From Dankookia rubra (GTDB taxonomy: Bacteria; Pseudomonadota; Alphaproteobacteria; Acetobacterales; Acetobacteraceae), in assembly GCF_004355005.1 (NCBI RefSeq), contig NZ_SMSJ01000049.1:1-41610 (forward strand): a stretch of 41,610 nucleotides of DNA. The letters run 5' to 3'. Shown here one piece after another: positions 1-8,604 of this stretch; position 1 is the first letter of the stretch, and each line of letters opens with the position of its first letter. Position numbers and translations under genes: made by a program. The notes beneath the pieces are model-generated. The model was not told the DNA's origin, ran no database searches, and worked only from the letters and a program-made list of their open reading frames with translations.

Positions 1-68
1 GCATCAAGACCGAGGAGTCAGCGAAGTGGGGCAAGCTAATCCGAGACCGCAATATCAAGGTGACCTGA
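1..68 (+). CDS. C-terminal end of a Bug/TctC-family periplasmic binding protein (partial)
   Basis: Only the last 21 codons are in the window, read from base 3 to the TGA at 66-68. The tail (ending KWGKLIRDRNIKVT) has the ESAKW...I..NIK pattern typical of the C-terminal helix and strand of tripartite tricarboxylate transporter substrate-binding (Bug/TctC) proteins, which capture carboxylates in the periplasm. The three complete Bug genes of this window end in similar words (for example KWARVIKFAGIKAD). The assignment rests on a short stretch, so it is moderate; the rest of the gene lies upstream. Confidence 0.6.
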   Translation, partial: IKTEESAKWGKLIRDRNIKVT

Positions 69-354
69 AAAGCGTTTCTCTGGGCGGGATCCAAACCACC
101 GGATGCGACCTTCGTGCTCGCTACGCGTATGTCCGGTGTTGATGGGCGAGCGGACATCGTTGACCAACAGACGCGATCGGCAGCTCTGCGCCCTTCTCGG
201 TCGTCGGCTGGGCGCGCCCGACTTCCTGAAACGGACAAAGCGCACCGAGCCTTGGCTCACCGAGATGGGTGGAATCCGGACCTTCGTGCAAGCTGGTGAG
301 GTGTCTCTCCGTCAAGCTGCCGCGGGGCACAGTACCGGACTGTAGGTGCACGGA
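69..354. other. Intergenic region with no supported gene
   Basis: These 286 bases lie between the end of the Bug gene and the 3' end of the AraC gene, which are convergent. All six frames hold only short open stretches without recognisable motifs or plausible ribosome binding sites. It may carry terminators for the two convergent genes, but I saw no strong hairpin followed by a T-run. Read as spacer or decayed sequence. Confidence 0.5.
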
Positions 355-1182
355 TCAGGACGAGTGCTCGCCGACTACGGCCAGAGCCGGGGCACCGCTC
401 TCCGTCGCATGCCCCCTCATGTAGGCCTGAGGACTGCAGCCCATCTCGGTGCGGAACGCGTAGATAAAGGCGGAGGTCGAGCTATAGCCAAGCTCCATCG
501 CGACCTGGGTGACGCCCAGGCCACCGCCCAACAGCTCGATGGCCTTGAACAGCCGCAGCCGACGCCGCCAGGAGCGCAGGCTCATGGCCAGCTCCGCCTC
601 GAAGCGCCGCGCCAGGGTGCGGCCCGACATGCCTAGCTCGCGGCCCCAGTCCTCCGGCCCGCGGTCGTCCGCCGGATCGGCGTAGAGCGCCTCGCACAGG
701 GTTCCCAGCGCCCCGCTGCGCGGCCAGGGCAGCGCGCCTGAAAGGGGCGGCGCGCGCCGCAACTGGTCGAGGATCAGCGCCCTCACGCGACCGGCGTAGC
801 CATCCTGGTCTGATTGCCCCTCGATCTCAGCCGCCTCGACGATCAGGGCCCGAAGCAGCGGCGAGACGCCGACCACGGTCGGGCTCGGTGGCAGGCTCCG
901 GCCGGCCTCGTCGGCAATCCACAGGCTCCGGAACTCGGCGCCGAGCAGCGACCCGACGCGGTGCCGCAGACCGGTCGGCAGCCAGACCGCCTGCTCGGGT
1001 GAGATCACGAGCGACTGCCCCTCAACCGCCACCGTCAGCACGCCCGAGATCGCGTAGACCACCTGATGCCAGGCATGCGCGTGCTCCGGGAAGTAGTGGT
1101 GCGCCGGGATGGACTGGGCCCGCACGGTCATCGGGCGGGGGGCCATCAGCCCAGGCGGAGCGGCAATCGTCTCCCATTGCAT
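355..1182 (-). CDS. AraC-family transcriptional regulator with N-terminal cupin sensor
   Basis: A 275-residue regulator. Residues about 20-100 form a cupin-type sensing domain (HHYFPEHAHAWHQVVYAISG, then PTGLRHRV). The C-terminal ~100 residues carry the two helix-turn-helix motifs of AraC/XylS proteins (WGRELGMSGRTLARRFEAEL and VTQVAMELGYSSTSAFIYAF, followed by FRTEMGCSPQAYM). The architecture resembles NimR/RipA-type AraC regulators. It is transcribed divergently from the TPR/MFS/oxidase operon at 1343, with a 160-bp shared upstream region, so it is the natural candidate regulator of that operon. The effector cannot be read from sequence. Family call sure; target inferred from position. Confidence 0.9.
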   Translation of the reverse strand: MQWETIAAPPGLMAPRPMTVRAQSIPAHHYFPEHAHAWHQVVYAISGVLTVAVEGQSLVISPEQAVWLPTGLRHRVGSLLGAEFRSLWIADEAGRSLPPSPTVVGVSPLLRALIVEAAEIEGQSDQDGYAGRVRALILDQLRRAPPLSGALPWPRSGALGTLCEALYADPADDRGPEDWGRELGMSGRTLARRFEAELAMSLRSWRRRLRLFKAIELLGGGLGVTQVAMELGYSSTSAFIYAFRTEMGCSPQAYMRGHATESGAPALAVVGEHSS

Positions 1183-1342
1183 GGCCGCAGCCTCCTTTTG
1201 TCCGCTGTTCTACACAGCATGTCGTCCAGTCGAAATACAGCCATCTGGCAGGCCGGTATACCTGGGAGGCAGGACGCTGGCGGCGCTCCGGACCTATCGG
1301 GCCGCGGACCGGCGACCACACCTTCAACACGAGGATCCCGCC
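1183..1342. promoter_or_regulatory. Divergent promoter region between the AraC regulator and the TPR/MFS operon
   Basis: The 160 bases separate two divergent starts (ATG at 1182 on minus, ATG at 1343 on plus). The only symmetric element noticed is an 8-base perfect palindrome, GGTATACC, at 1255-1262. It is too short to be called an operator on its own. Promoter location is inferred from gene layout. Confidence 0.3.
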
Positions 1343-2662
1343 ATGGCCCACCTCGACCGCCGCGGCCTGCCGCTCTCCACCACCTCCGACCTTGCCGCCG
1401 AGCGCTACCGGGAGGGCGTGGACCTCCTGCTCTCGGCTTGGCCCGGCGCGGCGGAGGCGCTCGAGGCGGCCGTCGCGGCCGATCCGGACTTCGCCCTTCC
1501 CCATGCAGCGCGCGCCCGGCTGCACGCCATCCGCGCCGAGCCGGCCGAGGCCAGGGCGCGGATCGCAACAGCGGCGGACCTTGTCGCCCGCAACGGGACC
1601 GCGCGGGAGCGGAGCCATGTCGAGATCCTGTCGCTCGCCATCGGCGGCCAGCCGGCCAAGGCGCTGGAGCGCGCCCTCGCGCATCTCGAGGACTGGCCGC
1701 GCGACGTCCTGGTCCTCTCGCTGCCGCTCGGCGCCTTCGGCCTCTTCGCCTTTTCCGGCATGGCGGACCACGACCAGGCGCGCGTCGACCTCTGCGAACG
1801 CCACGCCCGGCACTTCGCCGAGGACGACTGGTGGTTCCTCACCTACCGCGGCTGGTCGCATGCCGAGAACGGCGCGGTCGCGCAGGGCCTCGACATCACC
1901 TGGCGCGGCTTTGCGCTGCGGCGGGAGAATGCGAACGCCGCCCACGCGGTTTCGCACGCGCTCTACGAGGCCGGCGCGAACGACGAGGCCGAGGTGCTGA
2001 TTGCGGGCTGGCTGCCCGGCTACGACCGCAGCGGCCCCCTGCACGGCCATATCGCTTGGCACTCGGCCCTGGCCGCGCTGGAGCGTGGCGACACGGAGCG
2101 CGCGCTGGCGATCTATGGCGAGCACGTCCAGCCCTCCGTCTCGAAGGGGATGCCGGTGAACGTGGTCAGCGACACGGCCTCCTTCCTCTGGCGGCTGCAG
2201 GCCTATGGGCATGAGGTCCCGGCGGGTCTATGGCAGGCGGCCGCGACCTATGCCGCGCCAGCTTTCCCGAAGGCCGGCTTCGCCTTCGCCGACGCGCATA
2301 TGGCGATCTTCGAGGCCGCCGCCGGCGACCGGGAGGCGGTGGCACGGCGCACCGCAGCGCTGACGCAGCTGGCCGACGCAGGCAGCCTCGGCGCGGGACC
2401 GGTGGTGCCGGCGGTCTGCCGCGCCGCGCTTGCCTTCGCCGATGCCGACTACGCCGACTGCGCGCGCATCCTGGAGCCGGTCACGTGCGAGGTGGTGCGC
2501 ATCGGCGGCAGCGGCGCCCAGCGGGAGATGCTGGAGGATATGCTCCTCATTGCCCTCATGCGGAGCGGCGAGGCCGCGAAGGCCCGCGCGCTGCTCGATC
2601 GCCGCCTGCATCGCCGGCCCTCGCCGCGCGATGCGCGCTGGCTCGGCCAGCTGGCCGCCTGA
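1343..2662 (+). CDS. TTC38-like tetratricopeptide-repeat protein
   Basis: A 439-residue helical-repeat protein without signal peptide or membrane segments. The sequence shows alternating Ala-rich helices, and a middle block (NANAAHAVSHALYEAG, then GPLHGHIAWHSALAALERGD) that matches the conserved core of TTC38-family TPR proteins. These are found in many proteobacteria beside oxidoreductases; their biochemical role is unknown. ATG 1343 was chosen because family homology begins just after it; the open frame extends upstream without similarity. It is the first gene of a compact operon: the MFS gene starts 12 bases after its stop. Function in the pathway unknown. Confidence 0.75.
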   Translation: MAHLDRRGLPLSTTSDLAAERYREGVDLLLSAWPGAAEALEAAVAADPDFALPHAARARLHAIRAEPAEARARIATAADLVARNGTARERSHVEILSLAIGGQPAKALERALAHLEDWPRDVLVLSLPLGAFGLFAFSGMADHDQARVDLCERHARHFAEDDWWFLTYRGWSHAENGAVAQGLDITWRGFALRRENANAAHAVSHALYEAGANDEAEVLIAGWLPGYDRSGPLHGHIAWHSALAALERGDTERALAIYGEHVQPSVSKGMPVNVVSDTASFLWRLQAYGHEVPAGLWQAAATYAAPAFPKAGFAFADAHMAIFEAAAGDREAVARRTAALTQLADAGSLGAGPVVPAVCRAALAFADADYADCARILEPVTCEVVRIGGSGAQREMLEDMLLIALMRSGEAAKARALLDRRLHRRPSPRDARWLGQLAA

Positions 2663-2673
2663 GACGGAACCCC

Positions 2674-3903
2674 ATGTCACAGGCCCAAGCCGCCCCGGTA
2701 GACGGGATTGCACCTCCGGTCGCCTTCGAGCATGAGACCGGCAACGTCGCCCGGCTGACGATCGCCCAGGCGCTCGCCGGCGCCAACTCGACGGTCGTCT
2801 ACGCCACGGGCGCGGTCGTCGGCCACAGCTTGGCGCCGAGCCCGGCGATGGCGACGCTGCCGATCTCGATCTTCGTCGTCGGCATGGCCGCCTGCACCTT
2901 GCCGGCCGGCGCCATCGCGCGCCGCTACGGCCGCCGCGCCGCCTTCCTGGCCGGGACCGGGTGCGGTGTGCTCGTCGGCCTGCTGGGTACCCTCGCGGTG
3001 CTGCTGGGCTCCTTCTGGACCTTCTGCCTCGCAACCTTCTTCGGCGGTGCCTATGCCGCGGTGGTGCTGTCCTTTCGCTTTGCGGCGGCCGATTGCGTGC
3101 CGGCCACGCGACGTCCGCGCGCGCTGTCGCTGGTCATGGCGGGCGGGGTCTTCGCCGGCGTCATCGGGCCGCAGCTCGTGACGCACACCATGGACCTGTG
3201 GGTGCCCCATATCTTCGCGGCCACCTTCCTGGCCCAGGCGGGCGTGGCGGCGCTCTCGGCGCTCGTCCTGCTCGGCGTGCGGCTGCCGATGCCGACCGCG
3301 GCAGAGATGGCCGGCGGCCGTCCGCTGCTGTCCATCGCGCGCCAGCCGCGCTTCATCACCGCGGTAATCTGCGGCGTGGTCTCCTACCTGCTGATGAACT
3401 TCCTCATGACCGCGGCGCCGTTGGCGATGCTGCTCTGCGGGCTGCCGCAGGACTCCGCCAATCTCGGCCTGCAGTGGCACGTCATCGCCATGTACGCCCC
3501 AGGCTTCTTCACGGGCCGGCTCATCACCCGCTTCGGCGCGCCGCGCGTCGTGGCTGCGGGCCTGGCGCTGATATCGGCCGCCGTTGTCGCCGGCCTGCTC
3601 GGCCAGGATGTCGGGCATTTCTGGGGCAGCCTGGTGCTGCTCGGGCTCGGCTGGAATTTCGGCTTCGTCGGCGCATCTTCCCTGGTGCTGGAGTGCCACC
3701 GGCCGGAGGAGCGGACGCGGGTGCAGTCGCTCAACGACTTTATCGTCTTCGGGACGATGGCCCTGGGCTCCTTCGCCTCCGGTGGCCTGCTGACCGCCTA
3801 TGGCTGGGACACGGTGCTCTGGGTGTCTTTCGGCCCGCTGGCGCTCGCGGTCGCGGCGCTGGCGGTCACGGCCGCGACCCGTGCCCGTGCGACGGCGGGC
3901 TGA
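2674..3903 (+). CDS. Major facilitator superfamily (MFS) transporter
   Basis: A 409-residue integral membrane protein with about 12 hydrophobic helices in two halves. The loop between helices 2 and 3 carries the MFS signature-like GAIARRYGRRAAFLAG, and the second half has a related loop (FFTGRLITRFGAPRVVAAG). Such transporters move small organic solutes by proton coupling or facilitated exchange across the inner membrane. The substrate is unknown; its place between the TPR protein and the amine oxidase suggests uptake or export of a compound processed by this operon (inference). The stop codon is one base from the next start, so translation is probably coupled. Confidence 0.85.
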   Translation: MSQAQAAPVDGIAPPVAFEHETGNVARLTIAQALAGANSTVVYATGAVVGHSLAPSPAMATLPISIFVVGMAACTLPAGAIARRYGRRAAFLAGTGCGVLVGLLGTLAVLLGSFWTFCLATFFGGAYAAVVLSFRFAAADCVPATRRPRALSLVMAGGVFAGVIGPQLVTHTMDLWVPHIFAATFLAQAGVAALSALVLLGVRLPMPTAAEMAGGRPLLSIARQPRFITAVICGVVSYLLMNFLMTAAPLAMLLCGLPQDSANLGLQWHVIAMYAPGFFTGRLITRFGAPRVVAAGLALISAAVVAGLLGQDVGHFWGSLVLLGLGWNFGFVGASSLVLECHRPEERTRVQSLNDFIVFGTMALGSFASGGLLTAYGWDTVLWVSFGPLALAVAALAVTAATRARATAG

Positions 3904-3904
3904 G

Positions 3905-5008
3905 ATGACCGTCGCCATTGTCGGCGGCGGCCTCGCCGGGCTCCACGCCGCACGGCTGCTGCATGATGCGGGCGTGCCGTTCCGCCTGATCGAGGCGCGC
4001 GAGCGGCTCGGCGGACGGATCCTGACAGCGGACACGGCTGGCCGCGCCGCCATGGACGGCTTCGACCTCGGGCCGTCCTGGTTCTGGCCTGGGATGCACC
4101 CGGCGATGGCCGGCGTCGTGGACGAGCTGGGCCTGGAGGCCTTCCCGCAGCACGACGACGGCGACGTTCTGGTGGAGCGGTCGCGCACCGCGCCGCCGCA
4201 ACGCTATCAGGGCTTCCGGCAGGAACCGCGCTCCATGCGCCTCGCCGGCGGCACGGGCGCGCTCGTCCGGGCCCTGGCCGCAGGCCTGCCCGGGGATGCC
4301 GTCCGCCTTGGCGTGCAGGTGACGCGGATCGCGCTCGAGGAGAGGGGCGTCCGGCTTACCCTGCGCGGGCCCGGGGGCGGCGAGGAGGCGCTGCCGGCCA
4401 ACCAGGTCATCCTCGCCCTGCCGCCGCGGCTAATCGATGCGACCATCGCCTTCGCGCCCGCCATCGAGCCCTCCACGCGGCTGACCTGGCGCGACACCGC
4501 GACCTGGATGGCGCCGCATGCGAAGCTCTTCGCGCTCTACGACCGCCCCTTCTGGCGCGATGCGGGTCTCTCGGGCATGGCGCAGAGCACGGTCGGTCCG
4601 CTGGCGGAGATCCATGACTCGACGACGGCCTCCGGCGCCGCCGCGCTCTTCGGCTTCGTGGGCATCCCGGCGGAAGGGCGCGCCGCCATCGGCACGGAGG
4701 CCCTGACCCGGGCCTGCCTCGATCAGCTTGCACGTCTGTTCGGGCCAGCGGCGGCGACACCCGGCGCGACCTTGCTGAAGGACTGGAGCGCGGAGCCGCT
4801 GACTGCGACTGCGGAAGACCGGCGCGGCGGCGCGCACCCCCTGCCGCGGCAGGGACCCTGGGTCACCGGCGCCTGGCGGGACCGGCTGTGTCTCGCCGGC
4901 AGCGAAACCAGCGCGGTCGCGCCCGGCTACCTCGCGGGCGCGCTGGACGCGGCGGAGCGGGCGGTGGCGCAGACCCTCGGGCGGATGGCGGAGGTGCAGC
5001 CGGGATGA
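3905..5008 (+). CDS. FAD-dependent amine oxidase (flavin monooxygenase/amine oxidase family)
   Basis: A 367-residue flavoenzyme. The N-terminus opens directly with the FAD dinucleotide-binding fold (VAIVGGGLAGLHAARLL), followed by an acidic strand end and the second arginine-rich motif (ERLGGRI). Near the C-terminus, LAGSETSAVAPGYLAGALDAAERA is the typical second FAD-contacting motif of amine oxidases. ATG 3905 overlaps no earlier gene and puts the Rossmann motif at residue 2-20, as is usual. The family oxidises amines or dehydrogenates substrates to aldehydes or imines. With a downstream alcohol dehydrogenase and cupin it probably forms part of a degradation route; the substrate is not predictable. 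Confidence 0.85.
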   Translation: MTVAIVGGGLAGLHAARLLHDAGVPFRLIEARERLGGRILTADTAGRAAMDGFDLGPSWFWPGMHPAMAGVVDELGLEAFPQHDDGDVLVERSRTAPPQRYQGFRQEPRSMRLAGGTGALVRALAAGLPGDAVRLGVQVTRIALEERGVRLTLRGPGGGEEALPANQVILALPPRLIDATIAFAPAIEPSTRLTWRDTATWMAPHAKLFALYDRPFWRDAGLSGMAQSTVGPLAEIHDSTTASGAAALFGFVGIPAEGRAAIGTEALTRACLDQLARLFGPAAATPGATLLKDWSAEPLTATAEDRRGGAHPLPRQGPWVTGAWRDRLCLAGSETSAVAPGYLAGALDAAERAVAQTLGRMAEVQPG

Positions 5009-5024
5009 CTGCGAGGCGACCCTG

Positions 5025-6059
5025 ATGACGGAAACCTACCGTGCCGTGCAGGTGACGCACCCGGGCCTGCTCGAGCTGGTGACCCGCCCCGTGCCCAGCC
5101 CGGCTCCGGGCGAGGTGCTGATCGCGGTCGAGGCCTGCGGCATCTGCGGCGCTATCGGCGATATTGAGAATGCCGATCCGGCGCGCCAGCTTCCGCGCGT
5201 TCCGGGGCACGAGGTGGTGGGCCGCGTCGTCGCACTCGGCAGTGGCGTCGCCTCCATCTGGAAGCCGGGCCAGCGGGTTGGCGTCGGGAGGCTCGGCGGG
5301 CATTGCGGCGAATGCGTGCAATGCCGCCAGGGCCGCTTCAATCTCTGTCGCAACCAGCCCATCATGGGCTCCAACCGCGATGGCGGCTATGCCGAGATGA
5401 TGACCGCGCGCGGCACCGGCTTGGTCTCGATCCCGCCGGAACTCAACGCCGAGGAGGCCGCGCCGATCCTCTGCGCCGGCATCGCCACCTTCAACGCGCT
5501 GAAAAAATGCGGCGCGGAGGCGGGGGACCTGGTCGCCGTGCTCGGGATCGGCGGGCTGGGCCACATGGCGCTGCAGTACGCCCGCCGGATGGGCTTCCGG
5601 GTGGCGGCGATCGGCCGCGGCCAGGACATCGCCCAGGACGCGCACGACCTCGGCGCGCACCACTACATCGATACGAACGGCGAGGACGCCGCCGAGCGGC
5701 TGCGCGTGCTGGGAGGCGCGAAGGCGATCCTCACCACCATCGCCACGCCCGCTGCTGTTGCGCCGCTCCTCGGCGGGCTGGCGCCGGAGGGGAGGCTCGT
5801 GCTGCTCGGCGTCGGCAACGATCCGCTGCCCGTTGTGCCGGGGCTCCTCGTGGGCGGCGAGCGCAGCGTGACGGGGTCGATCACCGGATCGCCCTACGAG
5901 AACGAGCGAACGCTGGATTTCAGCGTGCTGACCGGCGTGAGGCCGATGATCGAGACCATGCCGCTCGAGCAGACCGCCGAGGCCGTCCGGCGCGTGAAGT
6001 CGGGGCATGTCCGGTTCCGGATGGTCCTGATGATGGGGGGAGAACGACCATGCGCCTGA
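5025..6059 (+). CDS. Zinc-dependent alcohol dehydrogenase (MDR superfamily)
   Basis: A 344-residue medium-chain dehydrogenase/reductase. Visible are the catalytic zinc site (EACGICGAIGD and PGHEVVG), the four-cysteine structural zinc lobe (HCGECVQCRQGRFNLC) and the nucleotide-binding motif (GIGGLGHMALQYAR). The structural zinc lobe marks an AdhP-like alcohol dehydrogenase rather than quinone reductase. Cytoplasmic, NAD(P)-linked oxidation of an alcohol or reduction of an aldehyde. It follows the amine oxidase by 16 bases and overlaps the next gene by 10 bases, so it is firmly within the operon. The usual CGICGTD motif reads CGICGAIGD, a mild variation. Confidence 0.88.
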   Translation: MTETYRAVQVTHPGLLELVTRPVPSPAPGEVLIAVEACGICGAIGDIENADPARQLPRVPGHEVVGRVVALGSGVASIWKPGQRVGVGRLGGHCGECVQCRQGRFNLCRNQPIMGSNRDGGYAEMMTARGTGLVSIPPELNAEEAAPILCAGIATFNALKKCGAEAGDLVAVLGIGGLGHMALQYARRMGFRVAAIGRGQDIAQDAHDLGAHHYIDTNGEDAAERLRVLGGAKAILTTIATPAAVAPLLGGLAPEGRLVLLGVGNDPLPVVPGLLVGGERSVTGSITGSPYENERTLDFSVLTGVRPMIETMPLEQTAEAVRRVKSGHVRFRMVLMMGGERPCA

Positions 6060-6697
6060 ATGACGACCTGTCGAAGCCCGTCATCATCCATGCCGGGCGG
6101 ATGGACTGGGTGCGGAGCCCGGCCGCCGGCGTCGAGCGCCGCATGCTGTTCCGCATCGGCGGCGAGGTGGCGCGCGCGACCTCCATCGTGCGCTACGCGC
6201 CGGGCAGCGCTTTCCCGCGCCACGTCCACGGCGGCGGCGAGGAGATCCTCGTGCTGGAGGGCGTCTTCCAGGACGAGCATGGTGACTATCCGGCCGGCTG
6301 CTACTTCCGTAATCCACCCGGCACCTCGCATGTGCCGGCCTCGAAGCCGGGCTGCACGATCTTCGTGCGGCTCTGGCAGTTCCGGGAAGGCGATGCGGCG
6401 CAGGTCGTCCGCCAGCCGGAGGCCGACGCCTCGGCCGTGCTGTTCGACGATGGGCATGAGGCCGTTCGCCTTCGGGCCTGGGAGGCCGGCGCGGCCGTCG
6501 ATGTGGACAACCCACGCGGGCTGGAATTCCTCGTGCTCTCGGGCGGCCTGACGACCGGCGGCGAAAGCCTCGAGCCGCAAAGCTGGGGCCGCCTGCCGGC
6601 CGGCACCGGCCCCAAGGGCGTCGCCGGCCCAGCTGGTGCCCGGCTCTGGATCAGGGACGCGCCGCTGCTCCACCCCGATATCCTGCCGATGCCCTGA
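6050..6697 (+). CDS. Cupin-domain protein (ChrR-like double cupin)
   Basis: A 215-residue protein with a clear cupin barrel: residues about 55-75 read PGSAFPRHVHGGGEEILVLEG and a second motif NPPGTSHVPASKPG follows. A second, degenerate barrel occupies the C-terminal half (LEFLVLSGG...). This matches ChrR-type cupins, which bind a metal and can act as sensors or small-molecule enzymes. Its ATG lies inside the last codons of the alcohol dehydrogenase (10-base overlap), indicating coupled translation. In this operon it may be a dioxygenase, isomerase or sensor; the sequence does not decide. Confidence 0.75.
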   Translation: MRLNDDLSKPVIIHAGRMDWVRSPAAGVERRMLFRIGGEVARATSIVRYAPGSAFPRHVHGGGEEILVLEGVFQDEHGDYPAGCYFRNPPGTSHVPASKPGCTIFVRLWQFREGDAAQVVRQPEADASAVLFDDGHEAVRLRAWEAGAAVDVDNPRGLEFLVLSGGLTTGGESLEPQSWGRLPAGTGPKGVAGPAGARLWIRDAPLLHPDILPMP

Positions 6698-6709
6698 GAG
6701 GAGACCGTC

Positions 6710-7048
6710 GTGACCACCGAGATCATCACCTTCGGTATCCCGGACGGCATGACCCGGGACGAGGTCGTGGCGAATTATCGCCGCAGCGCGCCGGGCTGGC
6801 GGGCGAACCCCGACCTAATCCGCAAGAACTACCTCTTCGACGAGACGACCCGTAGGGCCGGGGGCGTCTATTTCTGGCGCAGCATGGACGCCGCGCGTCG
6901 GGCGCGCGACGCCGCCTGGCTCGAACGGGTGCGGCGTACCTATGGCAGCGAGCCGCAGGTCCAGTATTTCGAGACGCCGCTGGTGGCGGACAACGCGCTC
7001 GGCGAGACGGTCGACGAGGCCGGAGCGGGTCAGCCCGCGGCGCGGTAG
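6710..7048 (+). CDS. YdhR-like small monooxygenase-family protein
   Basis: A 112-residue protein starting at GTG 6710, supported by a GAGAGGAG ribosome site at 6695-6702. The sequence (LIRKNYLFDE, RAGGVYFWRSMDAARRA) resembles the dimeric alpha/beta-barrel YdhR family, small proteins annotated as putative monooxygenases without cofactor. It follows the cupin stop by 12 bases and is the last gene of the operon. Its final 19 bases overlap the convergent Lrp gene. An enzymatic role is suggested by the family only; catalysis has rarely been shown for it. Confidence 0.65.
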   Translation: MTTEIITFGIPDGMTRDEVVANYRRSAPGWRANPDLIRKNYLFDETTRRAGGVYFWRSMDAARRARDAAWLERVRRTYGSEPQVQYFETPLVADNALGETVDEAGAGQPAAR

Positions 7049-7512
7049 ACCGGCAGGGCATGCCGTCGCCTGGCCTCGAAGATGATCGAGGTCTCGATGC
7101 GCGTCACCGCCGGGCGGCTGGTGAAGTGGTCCAGCGCCAGGTCCTTTAGCTGCTGGGTGTCGCGCACCGCCACATGGACGATCACGTCGTAGCGGCCTGT
7201 CACGAGGAAGGCGGCGCGCACCTCGGGCAGCGCCACCGCGTCGTCGAGGAACCGGTCCACCGTGTCGCGCTCATGCTTCGACAGGCCGATCATCAGCAGC
7301 GCCTCGAGCCCGATGCCGAGCGCGCGCGGATCGACCTCGGCATGCGCGCCGCGCAGCACGCCCGCCTCCCGCAACTGCCGGATCCGCCCATGCACCGAGG
7401 ACGGGGCGAGCCCGACCGCGGCGGCGATCTCCTTGACCGAGAGCCGCGCATCCTTCTGCAGCAGCCGGAGAATGGCGTCGTCCGTTCGGTCGAGGGCGGT
7501 GCCGAGGCTCAT
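7030..7512 (-). CDS. Lrp/AsnC-family transcriptional regulator
   Basis: A 160-residue regulator with an N-terminal winged helix (DDAILRLLQKDARLSVKEIAAAVGLAPSSVHGRIRQL) and a C-terminal RAM/AsnC ligand-binding domain (AFLVTGRYDVIVHVAVRD). Length and layout are those of standard Lrp/AsnC proteins, which bind amino acids or related compounds as octamers. It is divergent from the PhyH dioxygenase at 7595, with an 82-base gap that holds an inverted repeat. It probably controls itself and the PhyH/GrdB-like pair (inference from position). Confidence 0.92.
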   Translation of the reverse strand: MSLGTALDRTDDAILRLLQKDARLSVKEIAAAVGLAPSSVHGRIRQLREAGVLRGAHAEVDPRALGIGLEALLMIGLSKHERDTVDRFLDDAVALPEVRAAFLVTGRYDVIVHVAVRDTQQLKDLALDHFTSRPAVTRIETSIIFEARRRHALPVYRAAG

Positions 7513-7528
7513 CTTCCGTAATCCATTC

Positions 7529-7542
7529 GGTGGTCAGCCACC
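7529..7542. promoter_or_regulatory. Candidate Lrp/AsnC operator (inverted repeat)
   Basis: GGTGG-TCAG-CCACC is a perfect 5-base inverted repeat placed 17 bases upstream of the Lrp-type gene start and 53 bases upstream of the PhyH start. Lrp-family regulators commonly bind a palindrome next to their own gene. The symmetry is seen directly; the role is inferred. Confidence 0.35.
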
Positions 7543-7594
7543 ATATCCGACGACTAGGCTACGGGACCGCCCTCTGGCCGAACAGGATCACGTC

Positions 7595-8497
7595 ATGCCC
7601 GCCTTCGACTTGCCCCTGCTCGCCGGCATCGATGCCGGGGCGATCGCCCGCTTCCGCCGCGACGGCTTCCTGGTAGTGGAGCGCATCCTCTCGCCCGGGC
7701 GGATCGAGGCGCTGCGGGAACGCTTCCCGCTGGTCTTCGCTGGTCGCTTCGACACCGGCATCTACCCGGACGAATGGTACTGGCGGGAGGGCATGAGCCT
7801 GCCCGACGTCACGCGCCACATGGCGAATGCCTGGAAGGCGGACCTGACCATCGCGCGCCTCGCGCTCTCGGCCGATATCGGCCGTGCCGCCGCGGCGCTG
7901 GCAGGGTGGTCCGGAACGCGGCTCGGCCAGGATACCCTCTGGTGGAAGGCGCCGCGGACGAAGCCGGTCTCCTTCCACCAGGACACCTCCTTCCTTGATG
8001 TGCTCGACCCGCAGGAGACCGTCACCTGCTGGGTGACGTTGGACGACACGGCGCGCGAGGCCGGCACGCTGGAATACGTGCCCGGCTCGCATCTCTGGCC
8101 GCTGACGCCGATCCCGGAGGGGTTCCACGCGCCGGACGACTTCCGCGCTCATATGCGCGCGGCCGCCGCGGAGGCCGGCATCGCGCCGCCCGATTCCGTG
8201 CTGATCGAGGTACCGGCCGGATCCTGCGTCTTCCACGCGGGGGAGATCTGGCACGGCTCCGGCCCCAACCTGACGGATGACCGCATGCGCCGCTCGATCG
8301 GCGTGCATTTGGTGCCGGAGCAGGCGCGCTTCAGCGATCGGCCCGGCGGCTACATCTACCGTCGCTATCAGCGCACCGGCGACCCGGTGATGGATGAGAG
8401 CTACTTCCCCATCCTCTGGTCCGGCACCGGCCACCGGACCGGCTGGATCGAGGATTACTGCGAGACCGGCTGGCGGATGCCGCCGCAGGCAGCCTGA
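7595..8497 (+). CDS. PhyH-family Fe(II)/2-oxoglutarate dioxygenase
   Basis: A 300-residue enzyme of the phytanoyl-CoA dioxygenase family. The iron-binding facial triad is visible: H128 and D130 in FHQDTSF, and H220 in WHGSGPN. The following RRSIGVHLVP contains an Arg suited to bind the 2-oxoglutarate carboxylate. The family hydroxylates unactivated carbons with O2 and 2-oxoglutarate in the cytoplasm. ATG 7595 was preferred over far-upstream starts because the family fold (ARFRRDGFLVVERIL) begins soon after. It lies between the divergent Lrp regulator and the GrdB-like protein, so it may prepare or process the same substrate. Substrate unknown. Confidence 0.88.
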   Translation: MPAFDLPLLAGIDAGAIARFRRDGFLVVERILSPGRIEALRERFPLVFAGRFDTGIYPDEWYWREGMSLPDVTRHMANAWKADLTIARLALSADIGRAAAALAGWSGTRLGQDTLWWKAPRTKPVSFHQDTSFLDVLDPQETVTCWVTLDDTAREAGTLEYVPGSHLWPLTPIPEGFHAPDDFRAHMRAAAAEAGIAPPDSVLIEVPAGSCVFHAGEIWHGSGPNLTDDRMRRSIGVHLVPEQARFSDRPGGYIYRRYQRTGDPVMDESYFPILWSGTGHRTGWIEDYCETGWRMPPQAA

Positions 8498-8604
8498 CGG
8501 ATCGTCGATACGCTTTGGCGGCTCATCGAAAGACGGACGCCGCGCCATCTGCCACAGATAGCGCCAGAGGGCTGGCGAACCGGCCCCGGCAGAGGGAGGA
8601 CGAC

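Noticed and set aside
1109-1342. N-terminal extension of the TPR protein from an upstream ATG
   Set aside because: The extra 78 residues overlap the antisense AraC gene and show no homology-like pattern; ATG 1343 fits the start of the repeat domain.
1022-2212. A 396-codon minus-strand frame opposite the TPR gene and across the divergent promoter
   Set aside because: Its composition is that of a GC-rich shadow, it spans a promoter region and shows no family signature.
2677-4188. A 503-codon open frame on the minus strand opposite the MFS and amine oxidase genes
   Set aside because: It is a high-GC antisense shadow with low-complexity Arg/Gly/Ala-rich sequence and no motif, while the plus-strand genes have clear family motifs.
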